DNA from: CAYPIE01 sp964410665
GTDB lineage: Bacteria; Planctomycetota; Planctomycetia; Gemmatales; Gemmataceae
Assembly (NCBI GenBank): GCA_964410665.1
Contig: CAYPIE010000018.1
Coordinates: 22,078 to 86,077, forward strand
Reading direction: 5' to 3'
Length of the DNA: 64,000 bases
The notes below the pieces were generated by a model. The model saw only the letters and a program-made list of their open reading frames with translations. It had not been told where the DNA came from and did not search any database. A program made the translations under genes and the position numbers. This document shows, piece after piece, positions 44,995-54,135 of the stretch; the first letter of the stretch is position 1, and each line of letters opens with the position of its first letter.

Positions 44995-47547
44995 ATGCGA
45001 CCTCTTCTTTTTTGCAGCACACTTTTCGGGCTCATGACTAGCGGGACTGCCTTTGCAGGCGAACCTGGTTCACTGCCGGAGTCCATTGGCCCTTATTTTC
45101 AACAATACTGCTTTCAATGTCATGGCGAACAACGCCAAAGTGCCGGGCTGCGTCTTGATCAACTTCCGGGCAACTTTGCCAAACGTAGCGATATTGAAAA
45201 ATGGCAAGAGGTGCTCGATCGTCTTAACGCCGCGGACATGCCGCCTGCTGAGGCCAAGCAACCCCGCCCGCAGGAATCGGCTCCAGTCATCGAATGGTTG
45301 ACCGAGCAGCTTCAACACGCGGCCGCCAAAGGCCCGTCCGAGATTGTTCTGCGCCGCCTCAATCGCAATGAATACAACGCCACCATCCGCGATCTGATCG
45401 GCATCGACTTCCGTCCGGCCGATGACTTCCCCGCGGATCCCCCAGCGCATGGCTTTGATAACATCGGGGCGGCCTTGCAACTTTCTCCCCCGCTCTTGGC
45501 CAAGTACCTTAAAGCTGCCCGCAGGATCGTCGATCGAGCGATCGTGACCACTCCACGACCGCCGCATCACGTCTGGCACATCGAACTCGATCAGGCCTAT
45601 GGCAAGGGCGTCGACTGGCACCAAGACCCGTTCAGCAAACGTCACCGCTACATCTGGATGGGCTATGGCAGTCGGGTCGAGAACGGCTTTTTGGTGCACC
45701 GCGGCGGCCGCGAGAACGCCTGTGGCTTCCGCTGGTTCAAGATCCCGGCCGAGGGTGAGTACTTGATCCGCGTCCGCGCCGCCGGCGTCGTGCCCGACCG
45801 CGAAACGGTCATTGCCTCCGCCAGAAAGACCCGATTGAAACGGCTCGAAGAAGACAAAGAGTTTCAGCAACTCAGCTCGGCCGAACAAGCCAAACAACGC
45901 CAGCAGTTCCTCACCGACGAGTGGCCGGAACTGGAAGAACATTTCCGTACCGACCCGATGTACGAGTATGGTGCACCGCGCATGAAGGTCACCAATCAGA
46001 CCGGAGAGGTGCTCGGCACGGTCAGTGTCGAGGCCAGCCCTGATGCGCCCCAGGTTTACACCTTCCGTGGTGAGTTTACCCCGCGGCCCGGCGAAACCGA
46101 CAGCGTCCGCATCGTCAACGATTATTCGATCCCACGAGTGCTAGAGAACTTTTGGTTCCAGCACGACGACACCTTCGCCCGGCCTGAGCTGTGGATCGAT
46201 TGGATCGCGTTTGAAGGCGTCCATTACGACCAGTGGCCTCCCACCAGCCAGTCGCGGATCCTGTTTGAGTCGCCCAACCGTGACCGGGAATCGATTTATG
46301 CCCGAGAAGTACTCGAGCGGTTTATGCCACGAGCCTGGCGCCGTCCGGTGACTTCCGCAGAGGTTGATCGCATGCTGGCCCTGTACGAGCAGGCCCGGCC
46401 AAGCCGCGATTCGTTCGCGGAGGCGATCAAGCTGCCGCTGATCGCGGTGTTGACCTCGCCGCACTTCCTGTACCTGGTCGAGACCCGCACTGCGGACCAG
46501 CCTACGCAGGTCAGTGACTTCGAGCTGGCTAGCCGGCTGAGTTACTTCCTGTGGTCGAGCATGCCCGACCCGAGGCTATTCGAACTGGCCCAGGCAAGTC
46601 GGCTGCACGACCCTAAGGTCTTGCGCGATCAGGTCGACCGCATGCTCGCCGACCCTCGGTCGAAGGCGTTTGTCGACAACTTCACCACTCAGTGGCTCGG
46701 CTTGCGCAGCCTCGGCGCTAACCCGCCGGTGGCCAACCTCTACCCGCGCTATGACCCCCACCTGGCCGAGTCGATGGCTCGCGAGGGACCGGCTTTCCTC
46801 GCCGAACTACTACACAATGACCTGAGTGTGATGAACTTGGTCCGCTCTGACTTCGTCGTCGTCAACCAGCGGCTGGCGCGCTTCTATGGCATGGCGGGTG
46901 TAAAGGGCGACCATTATCGCCGTGTCCCCATACCCCGGGGAGTCCGCCGCGGCGGTGTGCTGACTCAAGCCGGTGTACTCACCGTGACCTCCAACGGCAC
47001 CCGAACCTCGCCGGTGATTCGCGGCAAGTGGGTGCTGGACAACATTCTCGGCACGCCGCCGCCGCCTCCTCCGCCGGACGCCGGGGACTTGGCCCCGAAG
47101 GTACCCGGGATTGACAAGGCCACCGTCCGCGACCGGCTTCTGGCCCACCGCCAGATCGCTCAGTGTGCCTCTTGCCATAATAAGATCGACCCACTCGGCT
47201 TCGCGTTGGAGAACTTCGACGCCCACGGCCGTTGGCGTGATCAGTATGGCTTCGGCTACAACGGCCGTGTCGGCCACAACGACCCCAAGGTCGATGTCTC
47301 GGCCATCCTTCCGGATGGCCGCAGCTTCACCGGAGTCGACGGGCTGCAACGCATCCTGCTCGCCGAGGAGGACCGCTTCCTCAACTGCTTGATCGACAAG
47401 CTGTTGATCTATGCCCTCGGTCGTGGACTGGATGGGGGCGACCGATTCGAGCGTGACCGGTTGCGCGAGCGGTTCAAACAGCACGGGTACTCGCTGCGTG
47501 CCTTGATCAAGGAATTAGTCACCAGTCGGCCGTTTCAAACGAAGTAG
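44995..47547 (+). CDS. DUF1592-type planctomycete cytochrome-like protein
   Basis: 850 residues with a signal peptide (about 1-21). A haem-binding motif CFQCH lies at residues 39-43 (PSCyt1-type). Domains expected for the family are seen in order: DUF1587 (VLRRLNRNEYNATIRDLIGI), DUF1595 (FMPRAWRRPVTSAEVDRMLALYEQ), DUF1592 (DFELASRLSYFLWSSMPDP), DUF1588 (RRGGVLTQAGVLTVTSNGTRTSPVIRG) and DUF1585 near the C-terminus (ALGRGLDGGDRFERDRLRE). A second motif CASCH is near residue 725 (IAQCASCHNKIDPLGFALE). It is paired with a DUF1552 gene 60 nt downstream, the standard planctomycete arrangement. The reaction is not established; an extracytoplasmic electron-transfer role is plausible. Confidence 0.95.
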   Translation: MRPLLFCSTLFGLMTSGTAFAGEPGSLPESIGPYFQQYCFQCHGEQRQSAGLRLDQLPGNFAKRSDIEKWQEVLDRLNAADMPPAEAKQPRPQESAPVIEWLTEQLQHAAAKGPSEIVLRRLNRNEYNATIRDLIGIDFRPADDFPADPPAHGFDNIGAALQLSPPLLAKYLKAARRIVDRAIVTTPRPPHHVWHIELDQAYGKGVDWHQDPFSKRHRYIWMGYGSRVENGFLVHRGGRENACGFRWFKIPAEGEYLIRVRAAGVVPDRETVIASARKTRLKRLEEDKEFQQLSSAEQAKQRQQFLTDEWPELEEHFRTDPMYEYGAPRMKVTNQTGEVLGTVSVEASPDAPQVYTFRGEFTPRPGETDSVRIVNDYSIPRVLENFWFQHDDTFARPELWIDWIAFEGVHYDQWPPTSQSRILFESPNRDRESIYAREVLERFMPRAWRRPVTSAEVDRMLALYEQARPSRDSFAEAIKLPLIAVLTSPHFLYLVETRTADQPTQVSDFELASRLSYFLWSSMPDPRLFELAQASRLHDPKVLRDQVDRMLADPRSKAFVDNFTTQWLGLRSLGANPPVANLYPRYDPHLAESMAREGPAFLAELLHNDLSVMNLVRSDFVVVNQRLARFYGMAGVKGDHYRRVPIPRGVRRGGVLTQAGVLTVTSNGTRTSPVIRGKWVLDNILGTPPPPPPPDAGDLAPKVPGIDKATVRDRLLAHRQIAQCASCHNKIDPLGFALENFDAHGRWRDQYGFGYNGRVGHNDPKVDVSAILPDGRSFTGVDGLQRILLAEEDRFLNCLIDKLLIYALGRGLDGGDRFERDRLRERFKQHGYSLRALIKELVTSRPFQTK

Positions 47548-47607
47548 AGTAGATTCCTTGCTTATCCATCGGTGCCCCCAAGGTCGATCCAAACCCGGAG
47601 TTCAACC

Positions 47608-48945
47608 ATGCCAACGCCCCTGTCCCGACGAACCTTTCTAAGTGGCCTCGGGGTCTCGCTCGCCTTACCCTGGCTCGACGCCATGAGTCCGCTGGTCGCC
47701 GCAACCAAGGACAGATCCACCAAGTCACCGTCGCCGAAGGTCCCAGGCCGCATCGTGTTCTGCTATGTCCCGAACGGGGTTAACATCAAGAAGTGGCTGC
47801 CTGCCTCGGCCGGGAACGACTATCCGCTGTCACCAACACTGGAGGCCCTCAGGGACCTGCGTGCGGACTTCACCGTCTTCAGAGGCCTGGGCCACCCCAA
47901 TTCCCACGGCGGGCACTCCGGGGCGGACACTTGGCTCACCGGGGCCGACCTGCAAGGGACGCCCGGCTACGATTACCGCAACAGCATCTCGGTCGACCAG
48001 TTGGTCGCGGAACAACTTGGGCAGTGGACGCGCGTCCCGTCGCTGGAGCTGTCTAGCCACGGCGGCACCGGTACCCCTGGCCACTCACACACCCTCGCTT
48101 TTTCCCGCGACGCTATCCCACTGCCGGCCGAGAGCAGTCCACGAGCGCTGTTCGAACGGCTGTTCGTGCCAGATACCAAGAACAGCCGCAGGACCCGCGC
48201 ACAGCGCTTTGCCGAGGACAAGAGCATTCTCGACGCGGTCCGCGACCAGTCCCAGCGGCTAAGCCGGAAACTCGGCGCGGAGGATCGACGCAAGCTGGAG
48301 GAATACCTCGGCTCGGTGCGTGATGTCGAGCAGCGAATCCGCCAGGCCGAGTCCTGGATGGACGTCCCGAAGCCGCGCATCGACCCGAAGACCCTGCAGC
48401 TTAACGCGCAGCCCAACGATAGCGGCAAGCGTGCCGACTACTTCCGGGTGATGTTCGACTTGATCTTCCTGGCCCTGCAGACCGACCAGACGCGAGTGTG
48501 CACCTTCCAGATGGGCCGTGAAGCCGCCGGCGGCAGCTACGCCGAGCTCGGCCTGAACGCCAACCACCACGAGCTGTCGCATCACGGTGGCGACGCCGAC
48601 ATGCTCGACGGTCTGTTCAAGATCGACCGCTTCTTGCTCGAACAGTGGGCCTACTTCCTGAAGCGCCTAAGCCAGACGGCCGAGCAGGAACAGACCCTGC
48701 TCGGCCGGACTATGGTGCTCTACGGCAGTGGTATGAACAGCGGCGAGGGCGGCGGCCACTCACCGAAAAATCTCCCTCTCCTCCTCGCTGGCGGCCAGGG
48801 GCTTGGTCTCAAGCAGGGCCAACATCTGACGTTTAAGGAGGACAGCACCCCGCTGAGTAACGTGTTCGTTTCGATGCTGCAGCGTCTCGGCCTTGAGCAA
48901 GAACGTTTCCAGGATAGCACCGGTACACTCACCGGACTCCAGTGA
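47608..48945 (+). CDS. DUF1552 Tat-exported protein
   Basis: 445 residues from the ATG at 47608; an upstream GTG at 47572 would only add a basic tail. The twin-arginine signal is SRRTFLSGLGVSLALPW. The body shows the family strings GRIVFCYVPNGVN, DFTVFRGLGHPNSHGGHSGADTWLTG (in parts), LELSSHGG and GREAAGGSYAELGLNANHHELSHHG. DUF1552 proteins are regularly encoded right after DUF1592 partners, as here, so the two probably act together outside the cytoplasm. The gene is convergent with the marR-type regulator. Confidence 0.93.
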   Translation: MPTPLSRRTFLSGLGVSLALPWLDAMSPLVAATKDRSTKSPSPKVPGRIVFCYVPNGVNIKKWLPASAGNDYPLSPTLEALRDLRADFTVFRGLGHPNSHGGHSGADTWLTGADLQGTPGYDYRNSISVDQLVAEQLGQWTRVPSLELSSHGGTGTPGHSHTLAFSRDAIPLPAESSPRALFERLFVPDTKNSRRTRAQRFAEDKSILDAVRDQSQRLSRKLGAEDRRKLEEYLGSVRDVEQRIRQAESWMDVPKPRIDPKTLQLNAQPNDSGKRADYFRVMFDLIFLALQTDQTRVCTFQMGREAAGGSYAELGLNANHHELSHHGGDADMLDGLFKIDRFLLEQWAYFLKRLSQTAEQEQTLLGRTMVLYGSGMNSGEGGGHSPKNLPLLLAGGQGLGLKQGQHLTFKEDSTPLSNVFVSMLQRLGLEQERFQDSTGTLTGLQ

Positions 48946-48987
48946 CTCCCGCTACCCCTCGGTCCAGTCTCTCTCCGCTGGATACGA

Positions 48988-49440
48988 TCAAGGAGCTCCT
49001 TCGGAGGACTTTGCTCCGACCCGATGGTGCAGCTGGGTCAGCAGCCGGCCGAGTACGCGGGCCAGGTCCTGACGGTCCCGTTCGGACAGGGCGTCGAAGA
49101 CTTGGTGAACCGTGTGGCTCTTCAGGAACGACTCCTTGGCGGCATCAACCCCGGCCGGGGTGAGTCGGATGAGCGTGACTCGGCGGTCTTCGGAGTGCGG
49201 TTGGCGCTCCACGAGCTGCTCGGCTTCCAAGGCATCGACCAGTTTGGTAACGTTGCGTGGCGTAACCGCCAGCTCTCGGCTCAAATCGTACATCTTCCGC
49301 GGGCTGGAGCACATGAGGATGCTCAGCAATCGTGCCCGAGCGGGAGTAGTGCCGGCCTCAGCCAGCTCACTTTCCATCAGGTGCTTGTATCCACGCGCCA
49401 CCTGTCCGAATAACTCTGAAAGCTGCTCGGCACTCGCCAT
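48988..49440 (-). CDS. MarR-family transcriptional regulator
   Basis: 150 residues, normal for MarR. The winged-helix core is seen as GTTPARARLLSILM, MYDLSRELAVTPRNVTKLVDALE and ERQPHSEDRRVTLIRLTPAG; helices at both ends form the dimer interface. MarR proteins bind short palindromes and usually repress their own and a neighbouring gene. A perfect palindrome lies 25 nt upstream of the start, in the region shared with the divergent propeller gene, so both are likely targets. The ligand is unknown. Confidence 0.94.
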   Translation of the reverse strand: MASAEQLSELFGQVARGYKHLMESELAEAGTTPARARLLSILMCSSPRKMYDLSRELAVTPRNVTKLVDALEAEQLVERQPHSEDRRVTLIRLTPAGVDAAKESFLKSHTVHQVFDALSERDRQDLARVLGRLLTQLHHRVGAKSSEGAP

Positions 49441-49464
49441 TGTACTTAAGTCCTCTGGACTTTT

Positions 49465-49481
49465 TATGTACTAGGTACATA
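49465..49481. promoter_or_regulatory. Palindromic MarR-type operator
   Basis: TATGTAC-TAG-GTACATA is a perfect inverted repeat of two 7-nt arms about a 3-nt centre. It lies between the divergent regulator (start 49440) and propeller gene (start 49554). The size and symmetry fit a MarR dimer site. Binding is inferred. Confidence 0.7.
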
Positions 49482-49553
49482 GTATACCAATACGAATAAA
49501 AATCGCATCCCCAGTTTCGCTGCCACCTGGTGGCGGGTCAAGGAGAAGGGTCC

Positions 49554-51311
49554 ATGGCGGAAACGTCTTCGGCGAAGGTGCGTCCTCGGCTTTGGCCGGC
49601 GGTGGTGTTGATCGCATTACAGTTCGCTTGCATGTATCTGCCGGGGCTGGTCGCTCCCGGTACGCTGTGGGAGTTCTTTCCTCGTGCTTTCGCGCCCACC
49701 CTGGTTGCTGTTCTGTTGCTGGGGTGGTGGCTCGGCTTTAGCCGGGTGCCGGTCCGGGACCGCTTCCTGGGTGTGTTGTTGGTTGCAGCGCTCAGTGCGG
49801 GGGTTTACTTCGTTGCCCATCCGACACTTTCCGGTGACCCAACCAAAGATATACCCCCGTTTGGTCTCATGATGTACGTGGTGCCGACCTTCACCACAAT
49901 CGTGGTGGCTGGCTTTCTTATGACGAACTTACTGTCTTGGTCCGCGCAGAAGGGTATCGTGGGAGCTTTCCTGTTCCTGGCCGCGGTGGGCTGGTGCCTG
50001 GTCCGTACCGATGGTATCACAGCCGATTTCCGTGGCGAATTTGCCTTCCGCTTCGCACCCAAACTTGAGGACAAGTTCCTGGCCGCCCAAGCGGAGGAAG
50101 AGCTCGATCAGAGCCTCGCTAAGGACATTCCCTTTCAGGCCGACCCGGCGGACTGGCCAGGCTTCCGTGGCCTAACGCGGCGTGGGGTGGTCGAGAACGT
50201 TACCTTCGGCACCGACTGGGAGGACAACCCGCCCAAAGAGATCTGGAAGCAGCCATCCGGCCCCGGCTGGGGATCGTTCGCTGTGGTCGGCGATTTCGCC
50301 TTCACCCAGGAGCAGCGGGGCGATGTGGAGACCGTGGTCTGCTATCACATTCCGAGCGGCAATGAGGTGTGGGTCAATGAGGTGAAGGCCCGGTTCGAAG
50401 AAGTGGTCAGTGGCGCGGGCCCCCGAGCCACACCGACCTTTGCTGATGGTTGGCTGTACACAACTGGGGCCAAGGGGACGGTGCAGTGTTTAGAGGCCCG
50501 TTCCGGCGAGACGGTTTGGCAGCGCGATCTGACCGAGGACACCGGTGCCAAGGTCCCCATGTGGGCGTTTTCGGGCTCGCCTCTGGTGACTGGGGATAAG
50601 GTGATCATCTTTGCCGGGGGGCAGGGCAGCGGCGTCGTCGCATATGACCGAGTGACTGGCGACATTGCCTGGAAGGGCGGCTTGGGCACACACAGCTACA
50701 GTTCGGCCCAGTTGTCGACCCTCAGTGGGGTCGAGCAAGTGCTCATGTCGAGTGACATCGGGCTGCAAAGCTTTGACCCGTACACCGGTGAGGTGATATG
50801 GGAATACCGCTGGGAAGTCCCGGATGCTTACCGTTCACTGCAGCCCCTGGTAGTCGGCGACGACAGCATCTTTATGGAGAACGCCGGTGGACCGGGGGTC
50901 CGCAAGCTCAATGTCCGCTTGGAAAGTAGTGAATGGCAAGTGAGCAAGGCCTGGGACAGCACCCGCGCCTTCCCCGGCTTCTACGACATGGTCTATCACA
51001 ACGGCCATCTGTTTGTGCAGAATCGCGAGGTTCTGGTTTGCCTCGACGGGGAGACAGGAAAGGTTGCTTGGCGCGAGCGGCTACCGGCTATGAGCCAGAT
51101 GCTCTTGGTCAAAGACATGAACATGCTGCTGATGATCACCGAAGAAGGTGAAGTGCTTCTGGTCGAAGCGAACCCCGAGGAATTTTACGAAGTGGCTAGC
51201 TTCCAGCCGCTCGAAGACAAAGTTTGGAACCACCCGGTCGTGGCCCGGGGTAAGCTCATGGTGCGTAGCCGGTCGGAGATCGGTTCCTACCTGTTGCCGG
51301 CAGTCGAATAA
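49554..51311 (+). CDS. Membrane-anchored PQQ-like beta-propeller protein
   Basis: 585 residues; the ATG at 49554 follows AAGGAGAAG. Five hydrophobic helices fill residues 12-150 (e.g. WPAVVLIALQFACMYLP, LVAVLLLGWWLGF, FTTIVVAGFLMTNLL). From about 195 the protein is a PQQ/YVTN-type propeller with blade signatures such as GWLYTTGAKGTVQCLEARSGETVWQRDL, GVVAYDRVTGDIAWKGG, LQSFDPYTGEVIWEYRW, VLVCLDGETGKVAWRERL. No separate PQQ-ligand residues can be confirmed, so it may be a scaffold (BamB-like) rather than a dehydrogenase. Divergent from and probably controlled by the MarR protein. Confidence 0.88.
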   Translation: MAETSSAKVRPRLWPAVVLIALQFACMYLPGLVAPGTLWEFFPRAFAPTLVAVLLLGWWLGFSRVPVRDRFLGVLLVAALSAGVYFVAHPTLSGDPTKDIPPFGLMMYVVPTFTTIVVAGFLMTNLLSWSAQKGIVGAFLFLAAVGWCLVRTDGITADFRGEFAFRFAPKLEDKFLAAQAEEELDQSLAKDIPFQADPADWPGFRGLTRRGVVENVTFGTDWEDNPPKEIWKQPSGPGWGSFAVVGDFAFTQEQRGDVETVVCYHIPSGNEVWVNEVKARFEEVVSGAGPRATPTFADGWLYTTGAKGTVQCLEARSGETVWQRDLTEDTGAKVPMWAFSGSPLVTGDKVIIFAGGQGSGVVAYDRVTGDIAWKGGLGTHSYSSAQLSTLSGVEQVLMSSDIGLQSFDPYTGEVIWEYRWEVPDAYRSLQPLVVGDDSIFMENAGGPGVRKLNVRLESSEWQVSKAWDSTRAFPGFYDMVYHNGHLFVQNREVLVCLDGETGKVAWRERLPAMSQMLLVKDMNMLLMITEEGEVLLVEANPEEFYEVASFQPLEDKVWNHPVVARGKLMVRSRSEIGSYLLPAVE

Positions 51312-51363
51312 CCGCCCGGCGAAATCTTCGATGATCCCCACAAGGTTGTGTGGGGTTCCAGCT

Positions 51364-52020
51364 TCACCAGTTCGGTAGGGTGTCGTGCACATGACGCCAT
51401 AAACTGTAGGTCGCCGACCAGACCGCTCGTTCGGCATCTTCGCTCCAAGCGGCATTACCTGCTCCTACGATCTCCCACACCGCAGCCAATGCGGCAATGC
51501 GCGGACGTCGAGTCGCCGCCGTCCAACGGACGGCTTGCGCGGCATGGGCAGCCCGGGTCGAGCCCGCTGCTGCCGACCAAGCCCGTAAGGCGGCCTGCTC
51601 GGCGTTACGCAGGTTGGTGTCAAGCCCGTAAGAGCGAAACATCACCTGACAACGGGCCTCGGCCAGGGTGCGTAAAAAGCGAGGAACGTCCCACTCTTCC
51701 GGCCAGCGAAAGGCATCCAGCCGAGGGGGATAGCGTTCCAACACGGCATATAACATCGTCAGCTCAACCAGACGCCAAAGTTCGTCATTCCGTTTCCGCA
51801 ACACCCTTCGAATCAAATTCTCCGTTGCATCTGCGTCTCGTTCTTGGTCCCAAAGCAAGGTTTGTTGCCAGGTTGGGCGATAGATGCGCAAATAAGTTCG
51901 TATCCGCCAAGCTTGGAGCGTGCGCCCATCGTCTTCTAACCAGTCGGCCAAGATCAGCTTCGGGAAGTCGTCCTCAGGCTGGCACAGACAGAGGTCGATC
52001 AGGGCTTGTTCCTCGCTCAT
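51364..52020 (-). CDS. TIGR02996 domain protein (copy 1)
   Basis: 218 residues, ATG at 52018-52020. The N-terminal ~50 residues are the TIGR02996 'repeat-companion' motif, EEQALIDLCLCQPEDDF, LILADWLEDDGRTLQAW, known mainly from Gemmata. The rest is alpha-helical, Ala/Trp/Arg-rich, with recurring AA-x3-W pairs, and ends SLWRHVHDTLPNW. A paralogue lies at 54136-54882 with the same start and end. This gene is divergent from the ECF-sigma fusion gene, sharing a 188-nt region. The function is unknown. Confidence 0.85.
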   Translation of the reverse strand: MSEEQALIDLCLCQPEDDFPKLILADWLEDDGRTLQAWRIRTYLRIYRPTWQQTLLWDQERDADATENLIRRVLRKRNDELWRLVELTMLYAVLERYPPRLDAFRWPEEWDVPRFLRTLAEARCQVMFRSYGLDTNLRNAEQAALRAWSAAAGSTRAAHAAQAVRWTAATRRPRIAALAAVWEIVGAGNAAWSEDAERAVWSATYSLWRHVHDTLPNW

Positions 52021-52208
52021 GCACAACCGCTCCCATTTTCGGACGGGTTTCGTCGCAGCTTACATTTTATCATGGGCTTAGCAGTGGCGGCCGTCCGAGC
52101 CCCGCGCTGCAACGAAAGAAAAAATCGGCTGCGGGTTGGGATCAATATTGCGCCGGCCGGGAAGAAAGAGATAGTTGGTCCGAACCATGGCCCGGGAGGA
52201 AGCACGGG

Positions 52209-53963
52209 GTGGCCTTAGCACTTGCCTTGCAGCGATTTCTTGACAGCCAGTTTCCGGACGATCTCCCCGATGCCGTGCTCTTGGCCGGGGTGGTCGCACG
52301 GAAGGACGAGGCCGCCTTCGCCGCCCTGGTGCGGCGGCATGGTCCAATGATCCTCGGTGTGTGCCGGCGTCTACTGGGCGACACTCCCGAGGCGGAGGAT
52401 GCCTTCCAAGCCACCTTTCTGGTGCTGTTGGCCAAGGCAGGCGGCTTGACCCACCCCGACCAGCTCGCCGGCTGGCTGCATAATGTCGCACGGCGCTGCG
52501 CGCTCAAGGCTCTGCGGCAACGTCAGCGGCAGCGTCGACGTCAAAAGCGACTCGACGAGCTGCCCGTCCCGTCGAAGCAGCAGGAAGAGGATGCCTTCCT
52601 CCGTGCAGTGCTCGATGAGGAGATTGCTGCGTTGCCGCATCCGTTCCGTGAAGCGGTGCTGTGTTGCTGGGTCGAGGGCGCCACGCGGGCGACGGCGGCT
52701 CGGCAACTCGGCGTCGCCGAGGGCACGGTTGGTTCGCGACTTGCTCGGGCCCGTGAGCGCCTGCAAGCCCGGCTCCGCGGCCGGGGCATCGAGCTCGGCG
52801 TGGTCACGTTGACGGCGGCGGTGTCGCGCGCGTTGTTGGCTCAGACCATGGTTCTGTTTCGCGCGTACGGACTGGCTGGCTCGTCGGCGACGTTGCCGAT
52901 TGGGGTGGCCGGACTCACTCAGGGAGTATTACTCACAATGCAATTGAGCATGTTGAAAAAGGCGTCGTTAGTAGGTGTGCTGCTGTTAAGCGGGATAGGC
53001 TTCGGCGGCTGGATCGTTGCCCAAGAAGGGGGAACAGGCAATCCGGCTCAGGGATCTGCATCCGACAACTTCACCGAAACTGGAGAAGCGGAGCGGCTTG
53101 CATTGCTCACACAAAAGCGGGTCCCGACCTCGATCGAGGACCGACTGGAACAACTCGAGGCACAGGCGCGGCAGATGGAGGACCAGGCATTTGCCCTGTT
53201 GAGCCAGGCCAAGCAATTGCGAAGCGGGCTGAACACACTGCGGCTGGCGATGGTTCCGCGAACACCACAAGACCGAGCCAAGCGGGCCACACTCGAACCG
53301 GAGCGGCAAGCTCTTCAGGAACCGGAGCGGCAAGCCCTTTTGGAGCAGGCACGTGCGGCGGAAGCCCTGGCTTTGAACGCATTGGACGTGGCCAAATCAA
53401 AAGCAGTGACACGGCAAGAGCAAGCTCGACAACAGAAAAGAGCACTCGAGGCTGCCAGGGCTCAGAAAGCGGGCCGGGACAAGATCGCCACACTAGAGCG
53501 TGCTGTCCGGAAAGCCGTGGCGACTGCCCGCGCAGCGGAGGCCGAACTCGACGCGAAGCAGTACCAGCTGGCCGAGCAGCGGGCAGTCAGAGAACAGCGC
53601 GAACAACCGCCCAAGGCACTCCGGTTCCTCCAGCAACAGGAACAGAAGTCGCAACGAGCGGAAGAAGCACTTCAACGAGAACGGTACAGTCGTTCGATCC
53701 AATCGGCCCAGCAACAGTGGCGCGAAGGCGAGAGACGTACACGAATCGAACTGAAGAACTTGGATGCGAAACGCGTCCTGGAAATGCTGAAGAAGCTTCA
53801 TTTTCAGGATCCACTAGGCTCTCCGAACGTCAAGTTGACGATCGATACCGCGAGCAACAGCTTGTGGATCGATGGACAGCTAGACGAAGCGATGGCAATT
53901 ATTCAGACTGTGCGCGAACTACAGAAACTCTGGGCGAAGAACAAAGCCAAGGAAAACCGCTAG
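52209..53963 (+). CDS. ECF sigma factor fused to a TM helix, long coiled coil and secretin-N-like C-terminus
   Basis: 584 residues from the GTG at 52209, with GGAGG about 9 nt upstream; the open frame continues far upstream but the sequence there is not protein-like. Sigma-2 (about 25-95) shows AFAALVRRHGPMILGVCRRLLGD, AEDAFQATFLVLL and WLHNVARRCAL; sigma-4 (about 135-190) shows ALPHPFREAVLCCWVEGAT and RQLGVAEGTVGSRLARARERL. A hydrophobic segment follows at about 249-270 (LVGVLLLSGIGFGGWIV). Residues about 285-515 are Gln/Glu/Arg/Ala-rich coiled coil. The last ~60 (LKNLDAKRVLEMLKKLHF, TIDTASNSLWIDGQLDEAM) resemble the NolW/secretin N fold. Membrane tethering would hold the sigma factor inactive; release is not explained. 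Confidence 0.85.
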   Translation: MALALALQRFLDSQFPDDLPDAVLLAGVVARKDEAAFAALVRRHGPMILGVCRRLLGDTPEAEDAFQATFLVLLAKAGGLTHPDQLAGWLHNVARRCALKALRQRQRQRRRQKRLDELPVPSKQQEEDAFLRAVLDEEIAALPHPFREAVLCCWVEGATRATAARQLGVAEGTVGSRLARARERLQARLRGRGIELGVVTLTAAVSRALLAQTMVLFRAYGLAGSSATLPIGVAGLTQGVLLTMQLSMLKKASLVGVLLLSGIGFGGWIVAQEGGTGNPAQGSASDNFTETGEAERLALLTQKRVPTSIEDRLEQLEAQARQMEDQAFALLSQAKQLRSGLNTLRLAMVPRTPQDRAKRATLEPERQALQEPERQALLEQARAAEALALNALDVAKSKAVTRQEQARQQKRALEAARAQKAGRDKIATLERAVRKAVATARAAEAELDAKQYQLAEQRAVREQREQPPKALRFLQQQEQKSQRAEEALQRERYSRSIQSAQQQWREGERRTRIELKNLDAKRVLEMLKKLHFQDPLGSPNVKLTIDTASNSLWIDGQLDEAMAIIQTVRELQKLWAKNKAKENR

Positions 53964-54135
53964 GCTTCGCCTTCGCCGACAAAAGGATCCAGTGCATTTC
54001 GATCGCCCGGAGGCCAGGTTGCCTCAGAGAACGGCCCTTCGGCCTGCAGTCGACGGGTGCGAGAGGCGTCTCGCAAACTGCTGTGGCTATCCGGCGTCAC
54101 AGCAGTTTGGGAAATGCGATCTTGAAGAGCGTACC

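Noticed and set aside
51348..52208. N-terminal extension of the ECF-sigma fusion
   Set aside because: The frame is open but antisense to the TIGR02996 gene, Ser/Arg/Pro-rich, and a GTG with GGAGG marks the real start at 52209.
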